In this document: positions 1 through 5,580 of the stretch, piece by piece | Layout: every line of letters starts with the position of its first letter | How positions within the stretch are numbered: position 1 is the first letter of the stretch | Assembly (NCBI GenBank): GCA_003519375.1 | Contig: DOWV01000037.1 | Location: 4,258-14,528, forward strand | Direction: 5' to 3' | DNA length: 10,271 bases | DNA from: Bacteroidota bacterium | GTDB taxonomy: Bacteria; Bacteroidota; Ignavibacteria; UBA10030 | The notes under the pieces: generated by a model | What the model was told of the DNA's origin: nothing | The model's input: only the letters and a program-made list of their open reading frames with translations | Database searches by the model: none | Position numbers and translations under genes: made by a program

Positions 1-585
1 CACGCACTTCGCACATGTCTGGCCTCCCTGGAAATGCAGAACCGGTTGGCGGACCTCCGGCCCAGGTGGACCAGGGAGGGAAAACCCGCTCTCGAGGTCC
101 GCATTGGCATCAACACGGGGACGATGATCGTCGGGAATATGGGCGGGCAGGACCGCTTTGACTACACGGTGATTGGTGACAGCGTAAACCTTGCGTCGCG
201 GCTTGAAGGCGCCAATAAGCAATATGGTTCCAGAATCATGATCAGCGACTTCACATACCAACACTTGAAGGACCGCGTCACGGTGCGCGAGCTCGACCTC
301 ATCCAGGTAAAAGGGAAGAATGAGCCTGTAAAAGTATGGGAACTCATGGGTGAGTCCACCATGCATCTGACTGACGATCAGAAGCAGTCGCTCGAACTCT
401 ATCACGAGGGTCTTCGCCTCTATCGTTCCCGGAACTGGCAGGAAGCGATCGCTTATTTCCAACAGGCGAAGACGCTTGATCCTGGTTGCCGGGTTGCCGA
501 GATCTATGAGCAGCGGGCGAATCTTTACCAGTTGAATCCGCCGCCGAAGGATTGGAGCGGTGTATTTGTTATGACAACAAAATAA
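1..585 (+). CDS. Class III adenylate/guanylate cyclase, C-terminal part with TPR tail (5' truncated by window)
   Basis: The frame is open from base 1, so the start lies outside the window. The visible part is the second half of a class III nucleotidyl cyclase domain, which makes cAMP (or cGMP) from ATP (or GTP). It shows RIGINTGTMIVGN followed by DYTVIGDSVNLASRLEG, with the transition-state Asn (codon 187-189) and Arg (codon 199-201). The substrate-specifying position that is Asp in class IIIa enzymes is Thr here (codon 166-168), as in class IIIb cyclases, some of which respond to bicarbonate. The domain ends with the usual VKGKNEPVKVWEL strand at about 304-345. A TPR-like helical pair follows (about 391-525) with alternating aromatic and Ala positions, then a short tail ending in GVFVMTTK. 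Any N-terminal sensor or membrane domain is not visible. A hairpin terminator follows the stop. The cyclase family is secure; ATP rather than GTP as substrate is an inference. Confidence 0.93.
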   Translation, partial: HALRTCLASLEMQNRLADLRPRWTREGKPALEVRIGINTGTMIVGNMGGQDRFDYTVIGDSVNLASRLEGANKQYGSRIMISDFTYQHLKDRVTVRELDLIQVKGKNEPVKVWELMGESTMHLTDDQKQSLELYHEGLRLYRSRNWQEAIAYFQQAKTLDPGCRVAEIYEQRANLYQLNPPPKDWSGVFVMTTK

Positions 586-610
586 CGAATTCTCTCATCC
601 AGCTCGGGAG

Positions 611-650
611 AGCGAAGCCGGAACGCAACCCGTTTCCGGCTTTGCTGTTT
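611..650 (+). terminator. Rho-independent terminator after the cyclase gene
   Basis: A 13-bp stem pairs 611-623 (AGCGAAGCCGGAA) with 634-646 (TTCCGGCTTTGCT), with one G-T wobble and a 10-nt loop, followed by a short T-rich stretch (GTTTCT). The T tract is weak, but the stem is long and placed 25 bases after the cyclase stop. It ends only six bases before the next start codon, so it may also control the methyltransferase gene. Confidence 0.7.
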
Positions 651-652
651 CT

Positions 653-1477
653 ATGGATATTCTCAACGTGCTTTCGACCCGTCGATTCCGCGAGGCCGAC
701 GACCTTCTTACATTCATCTCGATTTATGACGACGACCGCCGGACGCGGGCTTTTCTGAAACTCATCCGTTCTCATGAAAGGCAAATCCGCGGTTCTGTAT
801 GCGTTGAGGGCGGGGCTGGATTGGGGATCTTCGCCGCAGAAATGGCGCGGCTCGGCGCCAGGAAGGTCTATGCCGTGGAGCAAAATCCTCTTTTGGCAAG
901 GCTCGCGCGCCTTCGGTTCCAGAAACTCCCAAAGGAACTTTCCAAACGCATCGAGCTCATTGAAGCGCCTCTGCAACGGTTCCGCCCGCCGGGTCCAATC
1001 CATGTTCTCGTACATGAATTATACGGACAGCTGTTGTACGATGAAGATCTCTGGACGCTCGATCACCTTGCATTTCAACCCGACATTGTTTTACCAGACG
1101 GGGGAGAACTGCGAGCTGGAATTGTCTCCTCCGGGGCATACTGTGACAGAGTTATTACTGCCGAGGTTGTAAAAACTCTTGACGGTGTGCTTGTTTCGGG
1201 GCTGTTCGAGGAGCGATTGACTGAGCTACGAATTCCAATTCTCCGATGGAATTTCGGCGCAGGATTACAACCGGTCGATCACTCCTTTGCGCAAAGAAGG
1301 GGTGATATGCTCTGTTTGGGGTTGGTCGTCCGTCACAACAAGAGAGACATTTGCGAGGCCGGGCGCTGTCCAAATTGGGCATATGCCTGGACGCCGCGCC
1401 TGGGAAATGCGGTTTCGTTAAGTTTCCGACATTCGCGTGCCGGTGTGGAATGTTCGTTCGGCTGGAAGAATCTGTGA
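653..1477 (+). CDS. PRMT-like class I SAM-dependent methyltransferase
   Basis: This 274-residue protein has the Rossmann methyltransferase signature. Motif I is VEGGAGLGIFAAEMA at residues 51-65. The acidic ribose-binding residue is E76 in VYAVEQNP. A hydrophobic strand IHVLVHELYG lies at 116-125. E122 and E131 are nine residues apart in ELYGQLLYDE, which matches the spacing of the two catalytic glutamates (double-E loop) in protein arginine methyltransferases. It is followed by a DIVLPDGGEL segment (144-153) like the PRMT P-G-G turn. An N-terminal helix with YDDDRRTRAF precedes motif I, as in PRMTs. The C-terminal half (about 160-274) would form the beta-barrel-like domain. The target, an arginine in a protein or another nucleophile, cannot be read from sequence. 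No Shine-Dalgarno is visible before the ATG, which lies directly after the terminator hairpin. The gene converges with the PorV-like gene, with 22 bp between stops. Confidence 0.8.
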   Translation: MDILNVLSTRRFREADDLLTFISIYDDDRRTRAFLKLIRSHERQIRGSVCVEGGAGLGIFAAEMARLGARKVYAVEQNPLLARLARLRFQKLPKELSKRIELIEAPLQRFRPPGPIHVLVHELYGQLLYDEDLWTLDHLAFQPDIVLPDGGELRAGIVSSGAYCDRVITAEVVKTLDGVLVSGLFEERLTELRIPILRWNFGAGLQPVDHSFAQRRGDMLCLGLVVRHNKRDICEAGRCPNWAYAWTPRLGNAVSLSFRHSRAGVECSFGWKNL

Positions 1478-1499
1478 AAATGCTTTCAGCTCATTCGAG

Positions 1500-2540
1500 T
1501 TATTGTGAGGGGGGTCGTCCGAATTCTTCATGTTGCAGGACAAACCGCAGCGAGATGCGGTGTGTGTTCCCAAGTGCTTCATCTGCCGTGAATTTTGAAA
1601 ACGAATAATCAACGTCAAGCATGCGCAGATGCAAGCCCGCTCCCAGGCTCAACTGTTTGACATCGTTGTACCCTACGCGAAGCGCCACGGTCTTCTTGTA
1701 GTCGAACTCCAGGCCGGCATGTGGATCAAAGCTGACTGGACCGGCATGGGCCGCAGAGGCGAATTCCCTGTTCTCAAAACGCACGTCGACATCCAGCGCG
1801 GGGGCGAAACGACCGCCGAGAAAGTCGAAGAAGTACGCCCCTCCTATTTTGAGAGTCGGAGAGACAAGCTCGTTGCGTCCCGTGCTCCACGCGATGAGCG
1901 TTGTGGTTATATCTTGCGCGTTGACACCGAGAAGAACGCTGGGGTGCGGAGAATAGAGAGCTCCGAGGTCGAAGCCGATACCCGTAGCGGATTGATCGGC
2001 GATGCTCCGCCTGATCAGCTTCACGTTTGCACCGTACTGCAGCGTCGCCGATGACTTCTTACTATAGGTGAAGTAGAGCGCCCAATCCGTAGTGTTAAAG
2101 TAGGTGATCTTGCTATAGTCTAGCTGGTCGGGGGCGTCGAAAAGGCCGTTTCTGTTTGCATCAATCCAGGCGGCGCGCGTATCGGGCACGCCGTCGACAC
2201 CCAGGCGAAGGATGCTAATTCCTACGCTGGCGTCCGCGCCGTAGGGAAGCGCGACGCTCGCAAAATCATAGTTGATGAGGCTCCCGAACCGCTCGTCATG
2301 CATAACCATCGCTTCGGGGTAGTTTATACGAGCGAGTGCGCCAGGATTCCAATAGCCCGCAGAGGCGTCGCTTACCAGGGCGACATGCGCGCCGCCCAGT
2401 CCCAGGGCCCGCCCGCCAACGCCAATAGCCATGAACTCTCCGGCATATTTTGCCACCGTTTGCGCCCCGGCGAATGCATGCATCAGAAAGACCGCCGCTA
2501 TAATGTTCCAACCGATACGCATTTGCGACTTCCACTCCAT
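1500..2540 (-). CDS. PorV/PorQ-family outer-membrane beta-barrel protein
   Basis: The protein has 346 residues from the ATG at 2540. A second in-frame ATG at 2522 is preceded by a GGAAG and begins directly with the signal peptide (residues 7-26, ending AFAGA before QT), so it may be the true start (340 residues). The mature N-terminus has the family hallmark: AKYAGEFMAIGVGGRALGLGGAHVAL (30-55 region), then SDASAGYWNPGALA (57-70). Alternating-residue amphipathic strands with terminal aromatic residues fill the rest, as in FadL-like outer-membrane barrels. A D-rich loop DANRNGLFD at about residue 127 resembles a calcium loop. In Bacteroidota, PorV works with the type IX secretion system and PorQ-type paralogues have related roles. 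This window has no other type IX gene, so that role is not assigned. The leader carries a possible attenuator. Confidence 0.85.
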   Translation of the reverse strand: MEWKSQMRIGWNIIAAVFLMHAFAGAQTVAKYAGEFMAIGVGGRALGLGGAHVALVSDASAGYWNPGALARINYPEAMVMHDERFGSLINYDFASVALPYGADASVGISILRLGVDGVPDTRAAWIDANRNGLFDAPDQLDYSKITYFNTTDWALYFTYSKKSSATLQYGANVKLIRRSIADQSATGIGFDLGALYSPHPSVLLGVNAQDITTTLIAWSTGRNELVSPTLKIGGAYFFDFLGGRFAPALDVDVRFENREFASAAHAGPVSFDPHAGLEFDYKKTVALRVGYNDVKQLSLGAGLHLRMLDVDYSFSKFTADEALGNTHRISLRFVLQHEEFGRPPSQ

Positions 2541-2559
2541 GTTGTGGGGTTCAAGAACG

Positions 2560-2594
2560 AAAAAACCGAATCCACTCTAACACCGTGAATTCGG
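2560..2594 (-). terminator. Minus-strand hairpin with T6 tract in the leader of the PorV-like gene
   Basis: Read on the minus strand, CCGAATTCAC (2594-2585) pairs with GTGGATTCGG (2575-2566) as a 10-bp stem with one G-U, a 9-nt loop and a following TTTTTT (2565-2560). On the plus strand the wobble would be a C-A mismatch and no T tract follows, so the structure suits minus-strand RNA. It lies 19 bases upstream of the first PorV-like start codon, and no minus-strand gene precedes it. It is therefore either a premature terminator (attenuator) or the end of a small RNA. Confidence 0.7.
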
Positions 2595-2658
2595 CTTACG
2601 AGCGTTGTTAGAGCGATTGACGCTGTTGTTATTCCCGCGACAGAACAAGCTCTAACAA
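2575..2658 (-). promoter_or_regulatory. Candidate antiterminator/anti-antiterminator elements in the PorV-like leader
   Basis: On the minus strand, element 1 is TTGTTAGAGC (2658-2649), element 2 is its exact reverse complement GCTCTAACAA (2614-2605), and element 3 is TGTTAGAG (2582-2575). Element 3 lies in the loop and first 3'-arm base of the terminator. Elements 1 and 2 can form a 10-bp stem that leaves the terminator free. Elements 2 and 3 can instead form an 8-bp stem enclosing the terminator's 5' arm, which would block it. The three elements are seen directly; the switch is an inference. They could instead be operator repeats for a DNA-binding protein. Confidence 0.45.
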
Positions 2659-2690
2659 GTTTCTATGCTCTTGTACCCTTTCGTTCCTTC

Positions 2691-2720
2691 AAGATAATGG
2701 AAAATACCGGAGATTGTCAA
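2691..2720 (-). promoter_or_regulatory. Candidate promoter for the PorV-like gene
   Basis: A perfect TTGACA (minus strand, 2720-2715) is followed by a T-rich spacer and an AT-rich -10 region. The best matches are TATCTT (2696-2691, spacer 18 bp) and TTATCT (2697-2692, spacer 17 bp), neither strong. Transcription would start near 2684 and give a leader of about 140 nt containing the hairpin and the repeated elements. Confidence 0.4.
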
Positions 2721-2755
2721 GGCAGCCGCCTGTCATTGTGGAATGGCGCAACTCG

Positions 2756-2784
2756 TTGATTCTATTGGCAAAATGAGTTACCAT
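2756..2784 (+). promoter_or_regulatory. Candidate promoter for the 2855-3398 unit
   Basis: TTGATT (2756-2761) and TACCAT (2779-2784) are 17 bp apart, each matching four of six consensus bases. A 10-bp palindrome, TAAACGTTTA (2786-2795), sits at the expected transcription start and could be an operator. The match is modest. Confidence 0.3.
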
Positions 2785-2854
2785 GTAAACGTTTAAATCA
2801 TATGGGTGCCGCTGAGGGCAATCCGGATTCCCGGATCACAACAACTATTGATCT

Positions 2855-3169
2855 ATGGAAAACTTACACGAGACTCACTTCTTCGTTCTCTATTCTGCCC
2901 ACCATCAGCCCTGCGGACATTTTATCGAGCGGGCTGATTTCCGTGTTGTCACGCGAGATGACCTCTTCGCCTGGTCCAGCGACATGGCAACGACGGGTTC
3001 CATTCAACCCCTTCCCCTGCACTGCGATTCGTGTTCTGAGGATGTTCATCCAACACATCTTCGGATCATCAAGGGTTTGGATTCTGTCGCCAGAACGGTG
3101 GTTCCAGAAATCGAAATAAGAAAATTCAACCCGGAAGATTGGATTCTCAAAGCCAAAGAGTGTCTCTGA
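2855..3169 (+). CDS. Hypothetical small Cys/His protein upstream of dodecin
   Basis: I do not recognise this 104-residue protein. It is soluble, with no signal peptide or membrane segment. C20 and H22 (PCGH) and C57-x2-C60 (HCDSC) could form a zinc site. The C-terminal third is charged and helix-forming (VPEIEIRKFNPEDWILKAKECL region, 83-104). The start is fixed by an in-frame TGA immediately upstream (2849-2851), but no Shine-Dalgarno is visible. Two facts support this frame over the overlapping alternatives: its protein-like composition, and its stop, which lies inside the ribosome-binding region of the dodecin gene 13 bases before that ATG. That arrangement suggests an operon and coupled translation. 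Function is unknown; a role related to flavin or redox stress would be only guilt by association. Confidence 0.5.
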   Translation: MENLHETHFFVLYSAHHQPCGHFIERADFRVVTRDDLFAWSSDMATTGSIQPLPLHCDSCSEDVHPTHLRIIKGLDSVARTVVPEIEIRKFNPEDWILKAKECL

Positions 3170-3182
3170 AAGGATGATGCCC

Positions 3183-3398
3183 ATGCCGAATAATATATAC
3201 AAACACATCGAGCTTACGGGGACCTCCAGTACATCCATTGAGGATGCTGTTCACCGGGCCATTGCCAGGGCATCGAAAACCATCCGCAATATTCGCTGGA
3301 TGCAAATCACGGAAACGCGCGGTCACGTGGAAAAGGGAAAAGTCGCTCAGTGGCAGGTTACCATAAAAGCCGGATTTACGCTGGACGATCAAAAATAG
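3183..3398 (+). CDS. Dodecin (flavin-binding dodecamer protein)
   Basis: The 71-residue protein matches the dodecin family over its whole length: YKHIELTGTS at 6-15, SIEDAVHRAIARASKTIRN at 18-36, RWMQITETRGH at 38-48 and VAQWQVTIKAGF at 54-65. W39 is the expected flavin-stacking Trp, and Q56 or Q58 the flavin-contacting Gln. R46 corresponds to the Arg used by bacterial dodecins to bind FMN phosphate. Dodecins form hollow 12-mers that store or buffer flavins and protect cells from photoreactive free flavin. I chose the ATG at 3183 because an AAAGG lies nine bases upstream; the ATGs at 3174 and 3177 have no room for one and give an unusual MMPMP start. The gene follows the small Cys/His gene and ends before a strong terminator. 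Confidence 0.93.
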   Translation: MPNNIYKHIELTGTSSTSIEDAVHRAIARASKTIRNIRWMQITETRGHVEKGKVAQWQVTIKAGFTLDDQK

Positions 3399-3426
3399 TA
3401 TCAACGCAACAATGAATGAATATCAA

Positions 3427-3458
3427 AAAGGCCCGGTTTGATACCGGGCCTTTCTTTT
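3427..3458. terminator. Bidirectional rho-independent terminator between dodecin and amidase genes
   Basis: A perfect 11-bp stem pairs AAAGGCCCGGT (3427-3437) with ACCGGGCCTTT (3443-3453) around a 5-nt loop. It is followed by CTTTT on the plus strand and, read the other way, by a T-rich stretch ending TTTTTGATA. It therefore can end both the dodecin transcript and the convergent minus-strand transcript whose last gene stops at 3490. Confidence 0.9.
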
Positions 3459-3489
3459 GTGATTGCCTTGGAGGGGGTGGATCTCTTTC

Positions 3490-4263
3490 TTATCCGTTCC
3501 CTTTCCCGAATCTCCTCTCGATCACCCTCTGAATTGCCTCACCGATTTTCTTTTGAACGGCTGGATCCATCAGAAGTTCACGGCTCTCTTTGTTGTCTCC
3601 AATTTCCAGCAGGACTCGGATCGGGCAATTATTTGCATTCTCATCAAGACTGTAGAACGAGAGCTTTCCTGTATTCTTGCAGCGATAATCATTTCTGTTC
3701 GGCCAGCTGTCACCGAGGACTCCCGCATTATCCATGCCGCTGACCTTGCAGATCTCTGCAACGAGTTCTCCGGCTAACCCTCTGTTTTGCTGTTCATACT
3801 CGTCCCCTTCATGCACAAATCCCCAGCAGGCGTTTCGTTTGGATGCTCCATTGTTGTGGATCGCTACAAAAACATCCGGCTTCAGCCTATTCGATTCGTT
3901 AATCTCATACGCGTAACCCGAGATTCTTCCCAGCGAATCGGTCGCTGAGGAATGATCTATCTTTGTGTTGCTTCCCTGGCGTGCGTGGTGCAGATTATCC
4001 TGATTATAGCTCCACACTTTTTGGACTCTCACCACTCCCGTAGAAGCGGCCATTGCAGCCTCGGCAATGCTGTTGCACACCAGGGCTTCGTTGAAGTTTA
4101 CGCCGGTATCGCTTTGATGCGAGGGTTGATAGACAACGAGGGGGAGATTGCTGCTGATTTGCTTCGTCGGCCCGCAGGAAAAGAGTAGTAGAGATGCTGT
4201 TGTTAAGAGCGCTGTGACGAGCCTCCATACTTGAATTCCCCGAGGGGGGTTATTCGTTGTCAT
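3490..4263 (-). CDS. Lipoprotein N-acetylmuramoyl-L-alanine amidase (Amidase_3 fold)
   Basis: This 257-residue protein cuts the bond between MurNAc and the stem peptide of peptidoglycan. A type II signal peptide ends in the lipobox LFSC with C30 as the lipidated residue. Zinc ligands of the Amidase_3 family are visible as H49 (PSHQSDTG), E59 (FNEAL) and H136 (VFVAIHNNGA). The catalytic Glu is E220 in IRVLLEIGDNKE. The first motif is PSHQSDTG rather than the common GHGGxDxG, so it belongs to a divergent branch. There is no AMIN, SPOR or SH3 cell-wall-binding domain; the lipid anchor alone places it. A GGAGG lies five bases before the ATG. It is the last gene of the minus-strand series, 23 bases after the Yip1-family gene, and ends at a bidirectional terminator. 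Confidence 0.85.
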   Translation of the reverse strand: MTTNNPPRGIQVWRLVTALLTTASLLLFSCGPTKQISSNLPLVVYQPSHQSDTGVNFNEALVCNSIAEAAMAASTGVVRVQKVWSYNQDNLHHARQGSNTKIDHSSATDSLGRISGYAYEINESNRLKPDVFVAIHNNGASKRNACWGFVHEGDEYEQQNRGLAGELVAEICKVSGMDNAGVLGDSWPNRNDYRCKNTGKLSFYSLDENANNCPIRVLLEIGDNKESRELLMDPAVQKKIGEAIQRVIERRFGKGNG

Positions 4264-4286
4264 CGAAGCCTCCGCTTCCTGGTGTT

Positions 4287-4949
4287 TTACATGGTGACGC
4301 GAAACATCGTTCCCCCACCTGCGCTATAGACTATACCGATTACGAGGCCAACGCCGAGCAGCCAAACTGTGGCGGCAATCGCCGCTGAGCGTGCCGAGCT
4401 CAAGCCTGTGGTGTATTTCAGACCCGCTGCTAGCACCGCAAGATACCAGAGAACAAAGACGCTTGTACCGTGGAGGAAAATGGTCAGATAGATATTCGGT
4501 TCTTTTACGCCAAGAAGCAAGAGGTCCAGGCCAAGCGGAACCCGGTTGGGCAGGGGGAGGTTGTAGTCCTGAATCAACGGAGCACGCACAAGGAGGAAGT
4601 TCATGAGCTCGCCCAGAACCAATATGACTGCACAGTGAATGTTCAGCGAAAAGAGCGACCGAAACATCTGGCCGTCCGATCGTTGACCCCCAATAACCCG
4701 GCAGGCTGCGTACAGCGCCGCTGTGCTTCCAACGCCCGCCATCCCAACGAACAGCGTCGAGGCGATCGCCGGCCCAAGAAGAGACCACAACCGCAATCCA
4801 TCCCGTATGTTTGTCCAGCACCCGGCGAGCCAGGTGATGATGAAGAAACCAACCGTGCAGGTTATAAGTGGAGCAAGCCATCGTGAGCGGGTTGCGAGCC
4901 TTTCGAAGACTTTCTTCGGCTCTGCAAGAATGAGGAATGGAAATAACAT
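4287..4949 (-). CDS. Yip1-family (YIP1 domain) integral membrane protein
   Basis: This 220-residue protein has five predicted membrane segments at about 24-44, 60-84, 102-122, 152-176 and 188-210. The N-terminal AEPKKVFERLATRSRWLAP is the usual pre-membrane signature of bacterial YIP1-domain proteins (P-x-x-v-F-e plus a Trp-Pro before the first helix). Bacterial members have no settled function; many sit beside cell-envelope or transport genes. An AAAGGAG lies nine bases upstream of the ATG. The gene lies 54 bases after the exported 166-residue protein and 23 bases before the amidase, so the three are likely one transcript. The fold call is fairly safe; the role is not known. Confidence 0.72.
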   Translation of the reverse strand: MLFPFLILAEPKKVFERLATRSRWLAPLITCTVGFFIITWLAGCWTNIRDGLRLWSLLGPAIASTLFVGMAGVGSTAALYAACRVIGGQRSDGQMFRSLFSLNIHCAVILVLGELMNFLLVRAPLIQDYNLPLPNRVPLGLDLLLLGVKEPNIYLTIFLHGTSVFVLWYLAVLAAGLKYTTGLSSARSAAIAATVWLLGVGLVIGIVYSAGGGTMFRVTM

Positions 4950-5003
4950 TATCGTTTTCTCCTTTGACGTGGCTCGTCAGTTCGGGGAAGGTCCTTCTCC
5001 ACA

Positions 5004-5504
5004 TCAGCGCGAAGCTGGCTCAATCGAGAGACTTATGTCGATTATTGACTTGTTTTGCCGCCCAACCATGAGCCTGATCTTTTCTGTTTTTGTTTTCCAC
5101 GCCGTGATCTCAATTCGCAGGGTAATCAGCAAAAGGCTCTTCTCCTTTTCGGCTTTTAACGGTGATTCGCCGGCTGTGCGCGTGAAGTGACTTACGAGTG
5201 TTTCCAAAAGCTTCTCTGTCAAATCTTTGAACTTTACTTCGATACCCCGGAGCCTTTCCGGCTTGCTTTTGAATCGCACGATGGTTTTCGCCTCGGCTCC
5301 GAAAAATCTTGCATCAAACATGACTGTGGTGTCGTTTCCGCCGGTGTTCGCTTTGTTTGCGGCGCAGATGTTCAGAACCTTCTCTCTGCTCATATCCCAA
5401 CGAAGTTGATTTAACAGCGGGAATTGTTCGTCACCTTCTAATACTTGGGCATGAAGGATTGTCGGGAGCGCAATTAATAAGGCCGCGCAGATCGCCATTC
5501 TCAT
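5004..5504 (-). CDS. Exported hypothetical protein (166 residues)
   Basis: I do not recognise the family. The start at 5504 is supported by a GGAGG five bases upstream and by a clean signal peptide, MRMAICAALLIALPTILHA, ending before QVLEG. A longer reading to 5573 would place non-signal residues in front and run through a GC-rich hairpin. The mature part begins with a LNQLRWDMSREKVLNIC segment, a pattern seen in short exported proteins where a WxMs-x-x-eV stretch opens the domain. A stretch rich in beta and Lys/Glu character follows (TTVMFDARFFG, TIVRFKSKPERLRGIEVKF, LLLITLRIEITAWKTKTEKIRLMVG). It is probably a periplasmic beta-rich protein. One Cys only. It follows the peptide gene across a hairpin and precedes the Yip1 gene. 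Confidence 0.75.
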   Translation of the reverse strand: MRMAICAALLIALPTILHAQVLEGDEQFPLLNQLRWDMSREKVLNICAANKANTGGNDTTVMFDARFFGAEAKTIVRFKSKPERLRGIEVKFKDLTEKLLETLVSHFTRTAGESPLKAEKEKSLLLITLRIEITAWKTKTEKIRLMVGRQNKSIIDISLSIEPASR

Positions 5505-5533
5505 TCTTTCCTCCGGAATTTGAATTTTGAAAT

Positions 5534-5563
5534 GGGGGCCGCGGACTCCGTCCTGTGGCCCCC
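5534..5563 (-). terminator. GC-rich hairpin downstream of the peptide-precursor gene
   Basis: GGGGGCC (5534-5540) pairs with GGCCCCC (5557-5563), and an inner GGAC/GTCC (5543-5546 with 5550-5553) extends it. On the minus strand it is followed by ATTTCAAAATT, not a good T tract. It lies 18 bases after the peptide stop and 29 bases before the next start codon. It is more likely a partial terminator or an mRNA-stabilising structure than a full stop. Confidence 0.5.
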
Positions 5564-5580
5564 GATGTGCCAACCGGCGA

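Larger units (their letters stand above)
2541..2854. other. Divergent intergenic region between the PorV-like gene and the small Cys/His gene
   Basis: I see no protein-coding gene in these 314 bases. On the minus side, 2541-2690 contains no ATG, so a leader peptide with that start is excluded. The contents are a hairpin terminator and three copies of a GTTAGAG-type element in the minus-strand leader, a TTGACA box at 2715-2720, a plus-strand promoter candidate at 2756-2784 and a 10-bp palindrome at 2786-2795. These are listed separately. Confidence 0.6.

Noticed and set aside
1478..1499. Shared terminator between the convergent methyltransferase and PorV-like genes
   Set aside because: Only a 3-bp stem can be drawn around 1490-1500 and no T tract follows.
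2802..3119. Plus-strand frame of 105 codons in another frame over the same region
   Set aside because: The product is Ser/Pro/Arg-rich without a clear pattern. The frame at 2855-3169 fits the operon with dodecin better.
2864..3238. Minus-strand reading frame of 124 codons opposite the small Cys/His gene and the dodecin start
   Set aside because: It overlaps the certain dodecin gene and resembles no protein I know. The plus-strand frame ends in a coupled position and has more protein-like codon use.
5505..5573. Longer N-terminus for the exported 166-residue protein
   Set aside because: The extra part runs through the GC-rich hairpin; the GGAGG and signal peptide support 5504.
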